Shown here piece by piece: positions 1-7,000 of a DNA stretch of 37,962 nucleotides. Position 1 is the first letter of the stretch; each line of letters opens with the position of its first letter. The notes beneath the pieces were generated by a model. The model ran no database searches, was not told the DNA's origin, and was given only the letters and a program-made list of their open reading frames with translations. Origin of the DNA: Clostridia bacterium (lineage in GTDB: Bacteria > Bacillota > Clostridia > Oscillospirales > UBA644); assembly GCA_017623595.1 (NCBI GenBank), contig JAGAOU010000050.1, positions 1 to 37,962 of the forward strand, read 5' to 3'. The position numbers and the translations under genes were made by a program.

Positions 1-1607
1 AAATAAACCTCATCAATCACGGTACGGGTGGGATCGGAGGAAGAAGCCCCGGTAACCACACGGCAGTCCTCATAATTCAACGCCGCAGGACTGACGCCCG
101 AAGCGAATACAGCCGAGGCAACCCCGTTCACATAAACAGTAATTGCGCCGTTGTAAGCAACTGTGAGGGTATAATGAACCCAAGCACCGGTTGCGGCAGA
201 AGAAGCATTGGAAGGAATCATACCGTGTTGGATATTGCCGCGGCTGTCGGTATATTCCACATAAGCCACGCTGACCCCGTCTGCGCCCACCGCATAGGGA
301 GCAAAACGAAGGATTCCTTCGCTTCCTCCCAATTCCAGCAGACATTCTTCGTTGGCCTTACTGTCACCGCTGCGAAAAACCCAGCAGGCAAAGGAGAAAG
401 AATTCTGCGCCTGAACCAGGCGGGAATCCATCTTCAGATAATAGGCGGGAGCATTGCCCTCACGGCGAACGATACCATGACCGAACTTCTCCACCAGATT
501 TGCGGAATCAATACGAACACAATCGTTATCCACCATAGCGGAAATATTGGAAGAGCCGCTGTCCGCGCCTGCGTTATAGCTGCCTTCAAAGAAATAGCCT
601 GCCCAAGGATAGACCAAAGCGGTCACGGGAGGCTTTTCATCACCTCCGGGCGTTTCGGACCCGCTGTCACCACTGCTGCCGCCTCCTTCGATTTCCTTCT
701 GCTCGGTGGCGTAGAAGGTGGCAATGGGCTGGTTCATCATGGAAGAAATCTTTGCAGACTCAAGGGCAAAGTTTGTAATATACAATTCGTCCGCCACAAC
801 TCCCTGCAGAGCGACACTGGAAGCCTTCATTTGAGAAAGATCCACAAAGGAAGTGGTCTGAGAGGCGGCAATAAACTTACCGTTCACATAGAGAACCAGC
901 TGAGAGACCGAATCGGTGGCCTTTCGATAGGTGAAGGCGAAATGGCTCCAGGCCTCTTCGGCGGTAAGAATCTCGGTCACATCATAATTACAGGAAACCT
1001 CCCGTTTGCCGTCGTTGACCGTCAAGCGAAGAGAAACAGTCTTACCCTGGGTAGTAAAGCCCAAATTAATAGACTCACCGTCCTTGCCGTTGACACGAAG
1101 CAGAGTCCCCTTCGACCGTGCGCTCTCCAAAGAGAATTTGGTCCAAAAACCCAAGGAAAGCTGTTCCCGCTTGGTAAACAGAGTATTATCCAGCGAAACG
1201 TAGCCGGACATCCCCCCTTCACGGTATCCGGTGACGGCAGAAAGCGTTGCCGAACCGAAGGTCTTCGTGGAAAGAGGATATTTTCCACCCACATCGACGG
1301 TCAGGGAATCTTTTCCCGCAAAGGCATATCCTGCCTGAATACGACCGGGCTCATCCTCCGGCTCGGGAGTATCCACGGTATCCCCACCCGAAGAATCGGA
1401 CCCCGAAGACACATCGCTTTCCGACGTAGGCTCATCGGGGCAATCGGGATAGGTACCCGAAGGACCCAAGGTATCGGTCACAGAAGATGCTCCGCTTCCT
1501 TCGGTATCCGTATCCGCCGATGCATACAACGGAAAGAAGGAAACCGTGAGAAGAAGCACGAGCAAAAGAGATAAAATTGAACGTGCGGACTGTTTTTTCA
1601 TTTTCAT
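1..1607 (-). CDS. Secreted protein with two LamG-like domains (3' end beyond window)
   Basis: The minus-strand frame is open from an ATG at 1607 to the left edge, 535 codons with no stop, so the C terminus is missing. The ATG follows GGAAGGGG at a good distance. Residues 1-31 form a signal peptide: basic start, long Leu/Val core, cleavage likely after Ala-Ser-Ala. An acidic Ser/Gly/Asp/Pro linker follows to about residue 90. Two concanavalin A-like/LamG jelly-roll modules come next (about 95-265 and 350-535), each with the typical strand phrases LGFWTKF, FAFTYR, LYVNGKF and FACWVF, YTLTVAYNG, VYVNGV, separated by another Gly/Ser/Glu linker. LamG modules usually bind glycans or proteins outside the cell. 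No enzyme domain or cell-wall anchor is visible in the part present, so an adhesin or a glycan-binding part of a larger enzyme are both possible. Confidence 0.8.
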   Translation of the reverse strand, partial: MKMKKQSARSILSLLLVLLLTVSFFPLYASADTDTEGSGASSVTDTLGPSGTYPDCPDEPTSESDVSSGSDSSGGDTVDTPEPEDEPGRIQAGYAFAGKDSLTVDVGGKYPLSTKTFGSATLSAVTGYREGGMSGYVSLDNTLFTKREQLSLGFWTKFSLESARSKGTLLRVNGKDGESINLGFTTQGKTVSLRLTVNDGKREVSCNYDVTEILTAEEAWSHFAFTYRKATDSVSQLVLYVNGKFIAASQTTSFVDLSQMKASSVALQGVVADELYITNFALESAKISSMMNQPIATFYATEQKEIEGGGSSGDSGSETPGGDEKPPVTALVYPWAGYFFEGSYNAGADSGSSNISAMVDNDCVRIDSANLVEKFGHGIVRREGNAPAYYLKMDSRLVQAQNSFSFACWVFRSGDSKANEECLLELGGSEGILRFAPYAVGADGVSVAYVEYTDSRGNIQHGMIPSNASSAATGAWVHYTLTVAYNGAITVYVNGVASAVFASGVSPAALNYEDCRVVTGASSSDPTRTVIDEVY

Positions 1608-1648
1608 AACAGACCCCTTCCGTAAATTGCAATAGTAATGTATTATAT

Positions 1649-1677
1649 ATTGTACTACAAATCTTTGAATTTGTCAA
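1649..1677 (-). promoter_or_regulatory. Promoter of the LamG gene
   Basis: On the minus strand TTGACA (1677-1672), a 17-bp spacer and TACAAT (1654-1649) lie about 40 bp before the LamG start codon. Confidence 0.75.
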
Positions 1678-1713
1678 GTCCAAAGGAAGATTTCGAAGAC
1701 TTTTTGAAAACTC

Positions 1714-1742
1714 TTGCATTTTTGACAAAAATATTATATAAT
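1714..1742 (+). promoter_or_regulatory. Promoter of the radical-SAM pair
   Basis: TTGCAT (1714-1719), 17 bp, TATAAT (1737-1742), about 30 bp before the start codon at 1773. It lies back to back with the LamG promoter; the two -35 boxes are about 36 bp apart. Confidence 0.65.
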
Positions 1743-1772
1743 AAAGCCAAGAATATTTTTAGGAGTTTTGCT

Positions 1773-3545
1773 ATGGAATTGGACCGTCTCCTTCTCCGGG
1801 TGAAAAATCCCGCATGGTACAGCGGCGGAGAGCTGAACAGCGTTGTAAAAGACAAGCAGAGCGTAAAGACCCGCTTTGCGTTTTGCTTTCCCGATCTGTA
1901 CGATGTGGCCATGTCTCATCTGGGAATTAAAATTTTATATGACATTCTGAACCGCAGAGAGGACATCTGGTGCGAGCGTGTTTGTGCACCCGCTCCCGAC
2001 ATGGAACAATTGATGCGGGAAAAGCAGGTTCCCCTTTTCGGGCTGGAAAGCCGTGATCCTATTCGTGACTTTGACTTTGTCGCCTTCACACTTCAATATG
2101 AATTGAGTTATACAAACGTGCTGAACATGCTGGATTTGGCGGGATTACCCGTCCGTTCCGCAGACCGCACGCAGGACATGCCCGTGGTGATCGCAGGTGG
2201 TCCCTGCACCGTCAACCCAGAGCCTTTGGCAGACTTTGTGGATCTGTTCAACATCGGCGAAGGAGAAGAAACGCTTCTTGAGCTGGTGGATCTGTGGCAG
2301 GAATGCAAAGGCAACAAAAAAGAATTTCTGGAAAAGGCAGACAAGCTGGAATCCTGCTATGTTCCCGCCATTCATGACCGCTCCGTGAAGGTGCGCCGCC
2401 GTATCATCAAGGATTTGGACAAGGTCACCTATCCCGAAAAGCTGATCGTGCCAAATGCAAAGGTGATCCATGACCGCATTTCCATGGAGATCATGCGCGG
2501 TTGTATTCGCGGTTGTCGCTTCTGTCAGGCGGGCATGATCTACCGCCCCTTCCGTCAGAAATCCCCCGAAATCATGATGGAGCAGATCAAAAAGCTGAGT
2601 GCATCTACGGGATATGACGAAATTTCGCTGACCTCCCTTTCCAGCAGCGACTACGAAAAATTGCCCGAATTTGCGGACATGCTTCTGGACTACTGCACGC
2701 CGCGGAAGATCAATTTGGCTCTCCCGTCCCTGCGCATCGATAATTTCTCCGAGGAATTGCTGAAGAAGATGCGGGCGGTTCGTGCCTCGGGGCTGACCTT
2801 TGCTCCAGAAGCGGGCACACAGCGTCTGCGGGATGCCATTAACAAAAACATTACGGAAGAGGATATTTTCGAAGGCTGCCGCATTGCTTTTACGGGGGGC
2901 AACACCGCCGTAAAGCTGTACTTCATGATCGGCCTTCCCACCGAAACCGACGAGGACATTCTGGGTATTGCAGATCTTGCCCAGCGAATTGTTGACTATT
3001 ATTATCAGCTGAAGATCAAAAAAGGTAAGGGCGTTTCGGTCACCATCAGTCTTTCCACCTTTGTTCCCAAGCCCTTTACCCCCTTCCAGTGGGAGCCTCA
3101 AATTCCCATGGAGGAAATTCATCGCCGTCAGCAGTTGCTGAAAAACGCCATCACATCCCGTAAAATCCGTCTCAATTATCACGAGGGAAAGACCAGCGTT
3201 CTGGAGGGTGTGTTCTCCCGCGGCGACCGCAAGCTGGGAGATCTTTTGGAATGCGCATGGAGAAAGGGTTGCATTCTTGATGCCTGGGATGAGCATTTCA
3301 AATACGATCTTTGGCTGGAAGCCATGGAAGAATGCGGCATTCGCATAGAAGATTATGCGGGACGGCGCTACACCTATGACGAGGAGTTGCCTTGGGACGT
3401 GGTGGATTGCGGCGTTTCGAAAGCCTTCCTGATTCGGGAATCCAAATTGGCCTATCAAAACAAAACATCCCCCAACTGCAAGGAAAAGTGTATGGGATGC
3501 GGCGTAAAATCCATCTGCGGAGGTGACGTTTGTGATCCGGTTTGA
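1773..3545 (+). CDS. B12-binding/radical SAM protein, TIGR03960 family
   Basis: A 590-residue protein. The start is ATG 1773, seven bases after AGGAG at 1761-1765; an upstream in-frame ATG at 1638 has no ribosome site and lies before the promoter. The N-terminal part (about 1-200) looks like the cobalamin-binding-like domain of this family. The radical SAM core carries the CxxxCxxC [4Fe-4S] motif at Cys244, Cys248 and Cys251. The last 25 residues are Cys-rich (CKEKC, CMGCG, SICGGDVC), suggesting a second metal or cluster site. In Clostridia this family sits beside, or is fused to, TIGR03936, as here. The reaction is not established; a modification role tied to RNA or ribosome biogenesis is sometimes proposed from gene neighbourhoods. 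Family call is firm, function is open. Confidence 0.9.
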   Translation: MELDRLLLRVKNPAWYSGGELNSVVKDKQSVKTRFAFCFPDLYDVAMSHLGIKILYDILNRREDIWCERVCAPAPDMEQLMREKQVPLFGLESRDPIRDFDFVAFTLQYELSYTNVLNMLDLAGLPVRSADRTQDMPVVIAGGPCTVNPEPLADFVDLFNIGEGEETLLELVDLWQECKGNKKEFLEKADKLESCYVPAIHDRSVKVRRRIIKDLDKVTYPEKLIVPNAKVIHDRISMEIMRGCIRGCRFCQAGMIYRPFRQKSPEIMMEQIKKLSASTGYDEISLTSLSSSDYEKLPEFADMLLDYCTPRKINLALPSLRIDNFSEELLKKMRAVRASGLTFAPEAGTQRLRDAINKNITEEDIFEGCRIAFTGGNTAVKLYFMIGLPTETDEDILGIADLAQRIVDYYYQLKIKKGKGVSVTISLSTFVPKPFTPFQWEPQIPMEEIHRRQQLLKNAITSRKIRLNYHEGKTSVLEGVFSRGDRKLGDLLECAWRKGCILDAWDEHFKYDLWLEAMEECGIRIEDYAGRRYTYDEELPWDVVDCGVSKAFLIRESKLAYQNKTSPNCKEKCMGCGVKSICGGDVCDPV

Positions 3546-4155
3546 ATTTGAAAAGAAAGGGACCGCCATCTACATGTCCCATTTGGACCTGATGCGGTGC
3601 ATGACCCGCGCTCTGACAAGAGCCGAAATCCCCGTAAAATTCACAGAAGGCTTCAACCCCCACCCCTATTTGGTCTTTGCCGCCCCGCTGGCCCTGGGAA
3701 TTTCGGGAGAAAAGGAATATTTTGAAATCAAAATCACCGAAGAAATGCCCTTGGAAGAAATGAAGGACCGACTGAACCGCACCCTTCCCGCCGGGCTCAA
3801 AATTCTTGCGGTAACAGAATCGGCACGGGACTTCAATGACATCGAAAGCGCCTCTTATGAGGTCTTTGCGGAGGGAAGAACCGACGCAGACTGGGAGACT
3901 TTCTTTGCCGCAGACACCATTCCCACCGAAAAGAAAACCAAAAGAGGCATGGAAACCATCGACATGAAGGCTGAAATTCTGGATTGCAAAGCAGAAGATA
4001 CGGAGGGCGGCGTATTGTTGCACCTGCATCTCCCCTGCGGAAACCGCCGCAATCTCTCCCCTCTTTTGGTGGTAAAGACCTTTGTTCGGGACGATGAGGT
4101 ATATTATACCGCCGCCAGAAAATGCTTTTTTGACAAAAACGCACGCTTATTCTAA
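3532..4155 (+). CDS. Radical SAM-linked protein, TIGR03936 (DUF2344)
   Basis: A protein of about 207 residues. I place the start at GTG 3532, six bases after GGAGGTG (3519-3525), so it overlaps the end of the radical SAM gene by 14 bases; a GTG at 3523 lies inside that ribosome site and is less likely. The N terminus (IRFEFEKKG, YMSHLDLMR, RALTRAEIPVKFTEGFNPHP) is characteristic of the family always found next to, or fused with, TIGR03960. The overlap implies translational coupling and a working pair. Partner or substrate-presenting subunit is an inference; no catalytic motif is known for this family. Confidence 0.88.
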   Translation: MIRFEFEKKGTAIYMSHLDLMRCMTRALTRAEIPVKFTEGFNPHPYLVFAAPLALGISGEKEYFEIKITEEMPLEEMKDRLNRTLPAGLKILAVTESARDFNDIESASYEVFAEGRTDADWETFFAADTIPTEKKTKRGMETIDMKAEILDCKAEDTEGGVLLHLHLPCGNRRNLSPLLVVKTFVRDDEVYYTAARKCFFDKNARLF

Positions 4156-4197
4156 CTTTTGTCACACATTCGTAGCAATTAAATGGCAAACATATGC

Positions 4198-4203
4198 TAT
4201 AAT
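4198..4203 (+). promoter_or_regulatory. Extended -10 promoter of queT operon
   Basis: TATAAT preceded by TGC (extended -10). No good -35 is seen at 17 bp, which fits extended -10 promoters. It starts a leader that carries the riboswitch. Confidence 0.5.
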
Positions 4204-4234
4204 GACAAAAGCATCACCATTGTAAAACAAAATA

Positions 4235-4273
4235 CGTCAGTCGCAATTCCCTGACGCAAATCAAAACACGGAG
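4235..4273 (+). ncRNA. preQ1-I riboswitch
   Basis: Stem P1 is CGTCAG (4235-4240) paired with CTGACG (4251-4256) around a ten-base loop TCGCAATTCC. An A-rich tail (4257-4269) follows and then GGAG. Loop length, the TCGCA start, the terminal loop cytosine and the CAAAACA(C/A)GG tail all align with the Thermoanaerobacter tengcongensis preQ1-I aptamer. By that alignment C4250 would pair with preQ1. The tail GG that would form the pseudoknot is part of the queT ribosome site (4270-4273), so ligand binding should block translation. The downstream gene encodes a queuosine-precursor transporter, which independently supports the call. Confidence 0.88.
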
Positions 4274-4283
4274 CGAAATCAAC

Positions 4284-4787
4284 ATGAAAAAATTTTCCAC
4301 AAAGCAAATCGCCTTCTGCGGGCTGATCGCAGCACTGTACGTTGTTCTCACATGGGTATTGGGAGAATTCGGTTACGGCCCCATCCAATTTCGCATTTCG
4401 GAATGCATGACCGTTCTGCCGTTCTGCTTCCCCATCGCAACGATCGGGTTGAGTATCGGATGTCTGATCGCAAATCTGCTGAGCAGTGTAGGCCCTTTGG
4501 ATCTGCTTCTCGGAACAGCGGCGACCCTTTTGGGCGCGCTGGGGACTCAGCTTTGTCGGAAAAAGAATCTTTGGTGGTTGGCCCCCTTGCCTCCCGTCCT
4601 TGCAAATGCGGTATTGATCGGCTTATTGCTGACTATTTACGCAGATCAATGGGCCTGGGCATACTTCCTCACAATGGCGGGACAAATCGGATTGAGCGAA
4701 TTTATCTGCTGCTATGTGCTGGGGCTTCCGCTGCTGCTTTTGATCGGTCACTATCAAAAAACAAACAAACGAGGGATTGAACTATGA
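4284..4787 (+). CDS. queT: Queuosine precursor ECF transporter S component QueT
   Basis: A 167-residue integral membrane protein with about five to six hydrophobic segments. It has the QueT-family N terminus (KQIAFCGLIAALYVVLTW) and the conserved GPIQFRISE and CMTVLPF stretches. QueT is the substrate-binding unit of an energy-coupling-factor importer for queuine or preQ1-type deazaguanines used to modify tRNA. The shared ECF ATPases and EcfT are not in this window, as expected for group II ECF systems. ATG 4284 is ten bases after GGAG inside the riboswitch tail. Its stop overlaps the galU start by four bases. Confidence 0.92.
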   Translation: MKKFSTKQIAFCGLIAALYVVLTWVLGEFGYGPIQFRISECMTVLPFCFPIATIGLSIGCLIANLLSSVGPLDLLLGTAATLLGALGTQLCRKKNLWWLAPLPPVLANAVLIGLLLTIYADQWAWAYFLTMAGQIGLSEFICCYVLGLPLLLLIGHYQKTNKRGIEL

Positions 4788-5662
4788 ACGTAAAAAAAGC
4801 GGTTATTCTTGCCGCAGGCCTCGGAACCCGTATGCTTCCCGCAACAAAATCCGTTCCGAAGGAGCTTATCCCAATTGTAGATAAACCCGCCCTTCAGTAT
4901 CTTGTGGAAGAAATCAAGGCTTCGGGCATTGAAAACATTATGATTATCATCTCCCGCGGAAAGACGCTGATTGAAGATCATTTCGACTATGCGCCCGAGC
5001 TGGAGGACCGCCTTGCCCAAGGGGGCACCGCAAAAGCGGAGGCTTTGAAGCAGGTGCGGGACATTGCCGAACTGGCGGATATTGTTTATGTACGCCAAAA
5101 GGAAATGAACGGAACGGGGCATGCCCTTTCCCTCGCCCGTAATTTTGTGGGAAACGAGCCTTTTGCCGTCCTTTACGGGGATGACGTGATCATGAACGAA
5201 GAAAAGCCCGTGGTGGGTCAGCTTCTGAAGGTTTACGAGCAATACGGAAAGAGCGTGGTGGGCGTGCAGGAGGTTCCCGAGGAACTGGTCATGAAGTATT
5301 GCACGCTGGACGTCACAAAGGTGGAAGACCGCCTGTATGAGGTTTCGGACATGATCGAAAAGCCCAAAAAGGAAGAGATCATTTCCTGCTTCTCGGTGTT
5401 GGGTCGCATCATTTTGACCCCCGATGTATTCGATTATCTGGATAAGACGCCTACAGCAAAGAACGGTGAAATCCAGTTAACCGACACGATGCAGATGATG
5501 GCACGGGACGGAAAGATGATGGCTCTTGATTTTGAGGGAATCCGCTATGACATGGGCAACAAGCTGGGTGTCATGCAGGCGCAGGTGGAAACCGCCCTCA
5601 AGCATCCCGAAATCGGCGAAGGATTCCGCGCGTATTTGAAGGAAATTGCAAAGACGCTGTAA
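4784..5662 (+). CDS. galU: UTP-glucose-1-phosphate uridylyltransferase
   Basis: A 292-residue enzyme making UDP-glucose from UTP and glucose-1-phosphate. The nucleotidyltransferase signature AAGLGTRMLPATKSVPKE is at residues 10-27, followed by LIPIVDKPALQYLVEE; DMGNKLG near the C terminus is also typical. Length matches the family. The start codon overlaps the queT stop (ATGA) and GAGGG at 4771-4775 serves as ribosome site. This places galU in the preQ1-controlled transcript and suggests translational coupling to queT, an unusual partnership. UDP-glucose feeds cell-envelope glycan synthesis. Confidence 0.94.
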   Translation: MNVKKAVILAAGLGTRMLPATKSVPKELIPIVDKPALQYLVEEIKASGIENIMIIISRGKTLIEDHFDYAPELEDRLAQGGTAKAEALKQVRDIAELADIVYVRQKEMNGTGHALSLARNFVGNEPFAVLYGDDVIMNEEKPVVGQLLKVYEQYGKSVVGVQEVPEELVMKYCTLDVTKVEDRLYEVSDMIEKPKKEEIISCFSVLGRIILTPDVFDYLDKTPTAKNGEIQLTDTMQMMARDGKMMALDFEGIRYDMGNKLGVMQAQVETALKHPEIGEGFRAYLKEIAKTL

Positions 5663-5701
5663 CGAACCTCACAGCCATCGGATACAAAAAAGGAGGGCGC
5701 C

Positions 5702-6055
5702 ATGAACAAAAGACGAATCTTGCTGGGCCTTGCAAATTACAGTCTCTTGATCCTCTCCTGTCTTTTTTATTGGTTAGGGTATCGGTTGTGGATGATTTTC
5801 TTCATGTTACAGTTGTTCTTGACCGCACTAAACTTCAACATTGCAAGAAGCAAAAAATCACTGGCCGTTTGGTCAACACATCTGTTGATTTCAACCATTA
5901 CGGCAAATCTTGCATCTACCCTTCTCTATTATAACATAATCAGCTCAGATTCGATGTCCATGGCTTTGGGATTGGGCGCAACCATCTTTGGAACGATTTT
6001 CGTTCTCATTCTGTCGACCATCTCAATTATTATCAAGAAAAATACGGATGAATAA
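5702..6055 (+). CDS. Small hydrophobic membrane protein, unknown
   Basis: A 117-residue protein starting at ATG 5702, after a strong AGGAGGG (5691-5697). It has about four membrane-spanning segments (roughly residues 12-28, 30-47, 57-76 and 86-110) and a short charged tail ending KKNTDE. I do not recognise a family. It lies 39 bases after galU with no terminator between, and a strong terminator follows directly, so it is the last gene of the queT-galU unit. Confidence 0.7.
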   Translation: MNKRRILLGLANYSLLILSCLFYWLGYRLWMIFFMLQLFLTALNFNIARSKKSLAVWSTHLLISTITANLASTLLYYNIISSDSMSMALGLGATIFGTIFVLILSTISIIIKKNTDE

Positions 6056-6056
6056 C

Positions 6057-6102
6057 AAAAGAGCAAGAATAAGAGGAACGCTCCTGTTCTTGCTCTTTTT
6101 TT
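6057..6102. terminator. Bidirectional intrinsic terminator
   Basis: AAAAGAGCAAGAA (6057-6069) pairs with TTCTTGCTCTTTT (6087-6099), with a small inner AGGA/TCCT hairpin and a T run on the plus side; on the minus strand the stem is followed by TTTTGTT. It serves the queT operon and the convergent epimerase operon. Confidence 0.85.
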
Positions 6103-6123
6103 GCTATTTTTCGAAAATTCCCA

Positions 6124-6999
6124 TTAATCGAAAGTATAAGAAACGGTGCAGGTTTCACTGCTGTTGGGGGCGAGGGTTCGCATATCACGCTTGACAGTGA
6201 GATCCTCGGGATCGGCAGCATCGCTGGGAAGGCCGTTCCAGGGCTCGACACAAAGATATTTTGCACCACTTCCCGTGGCCTGCCAGAAAGCAAGATATTC
6301 GAAGTCGGAGCAATCGGAAGCAATCTGCTCCTTTGTTTTATCGTTTTTCAGCACAAATTTCTTGTTTTTCAAGCCGGTGAGGATAAAAGCATCGTCATCA
6401 AACATTTCGTGATAGAGAGAGATTCTGTTGCCCTTCGCAAAGCGGCAGGGTTCCACACGGCGAGACATAAACATGCCATCCAGCATGGCTTGATTCAAAA
6501 CCTCTCCTTCGGCAAACTCAAGATACCAGTCATTAAAGTCGGAGCCTTCCGTGGCGGGCACCAAAAAGCCGGGATGGGCGCCGAAAGCATAATAAATCAC
6601 ACGGTTATCGGTATTCTTCACGGTGAAGGATTGGGTCAGCTTGTTTGCGTCGATGCGGTAGGTAATATCAAGGGCAAAATCGAAGGGATAAACAGCCTTT
6701 GTTTGTTCGGAGGAAGTCAGACGGTAGGTCAAATAATCCTCCCCGTGATCTGCCAGGGTGAAGGTGGAACGGCGGGCAAAGCCATGGGGACCGGGGGCAG
6801 GATATTCCTTCCCCTCAAAGGTGTATTTGCCCTCCTTGATGCGTCCCACAAAGGGAAACAGGATGGGAGAACGCTCGTCCCATACGGAGGGATCGCCCTG
6901 CCAGAGACGCTCCACACCATCCAGCTTGACCGATTGCAACTGTGCTCCATAATCGGAGACGGTAACCGAAAGACGCCCATTGGAAAGTACGGTATTCAT
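6124..6999 (-). CDS. Aldose 1-epimerase family protein (LacX-like)
   Basis: A protein of about 291 residues. I chose ATG 6999, nine bases after AGGAGG on the minus strand. Galactose-mutarotase fold signatures are visible: TVLSNGRLSVTVSDYGAQL at the N terminus, PILFPFVGRIKEGKY, GPHGFARR, and YYAFGAHPGF, where the His residues are the expected general acid/base region. LacX-type members interconvert anomers of aldoses or phosphorylated sugars; the substrate cannot be told from sequence. It follows the histidine-kinase stop by one base, so it is co-transcribed with the two-component system, which may sense or respond to a sugar or envelope signal. Confidence 0.85.
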   Translation of the reverse strand: MNTVLSNGRLSVTVSDYGAQLQSVKLDGVERLWQGDPSVWDERSPILFPFVGRIKEGKYTFEGKEYPAPGPHGFARRSTFTLADHGEDYLTYRLTSSEQTKAVYPFDFALDITYRIDANKLTQSFTVKNTDNRVIYYAFGAHPGFLVPATEGSDFNDWYLEFAEGEVLNQAMLDGMFMSRRVEPCRFAKGNRISLYHEMFDDDAFILTGLKNKKFVLKNDKTKEQIASDCSDFEYLAFWQATGSGAKYLCVEPWNGLPSDAADPEDLTVKRDMRTLAPNSSETCTVSYTFD

Positions 7000-7000
7000 A

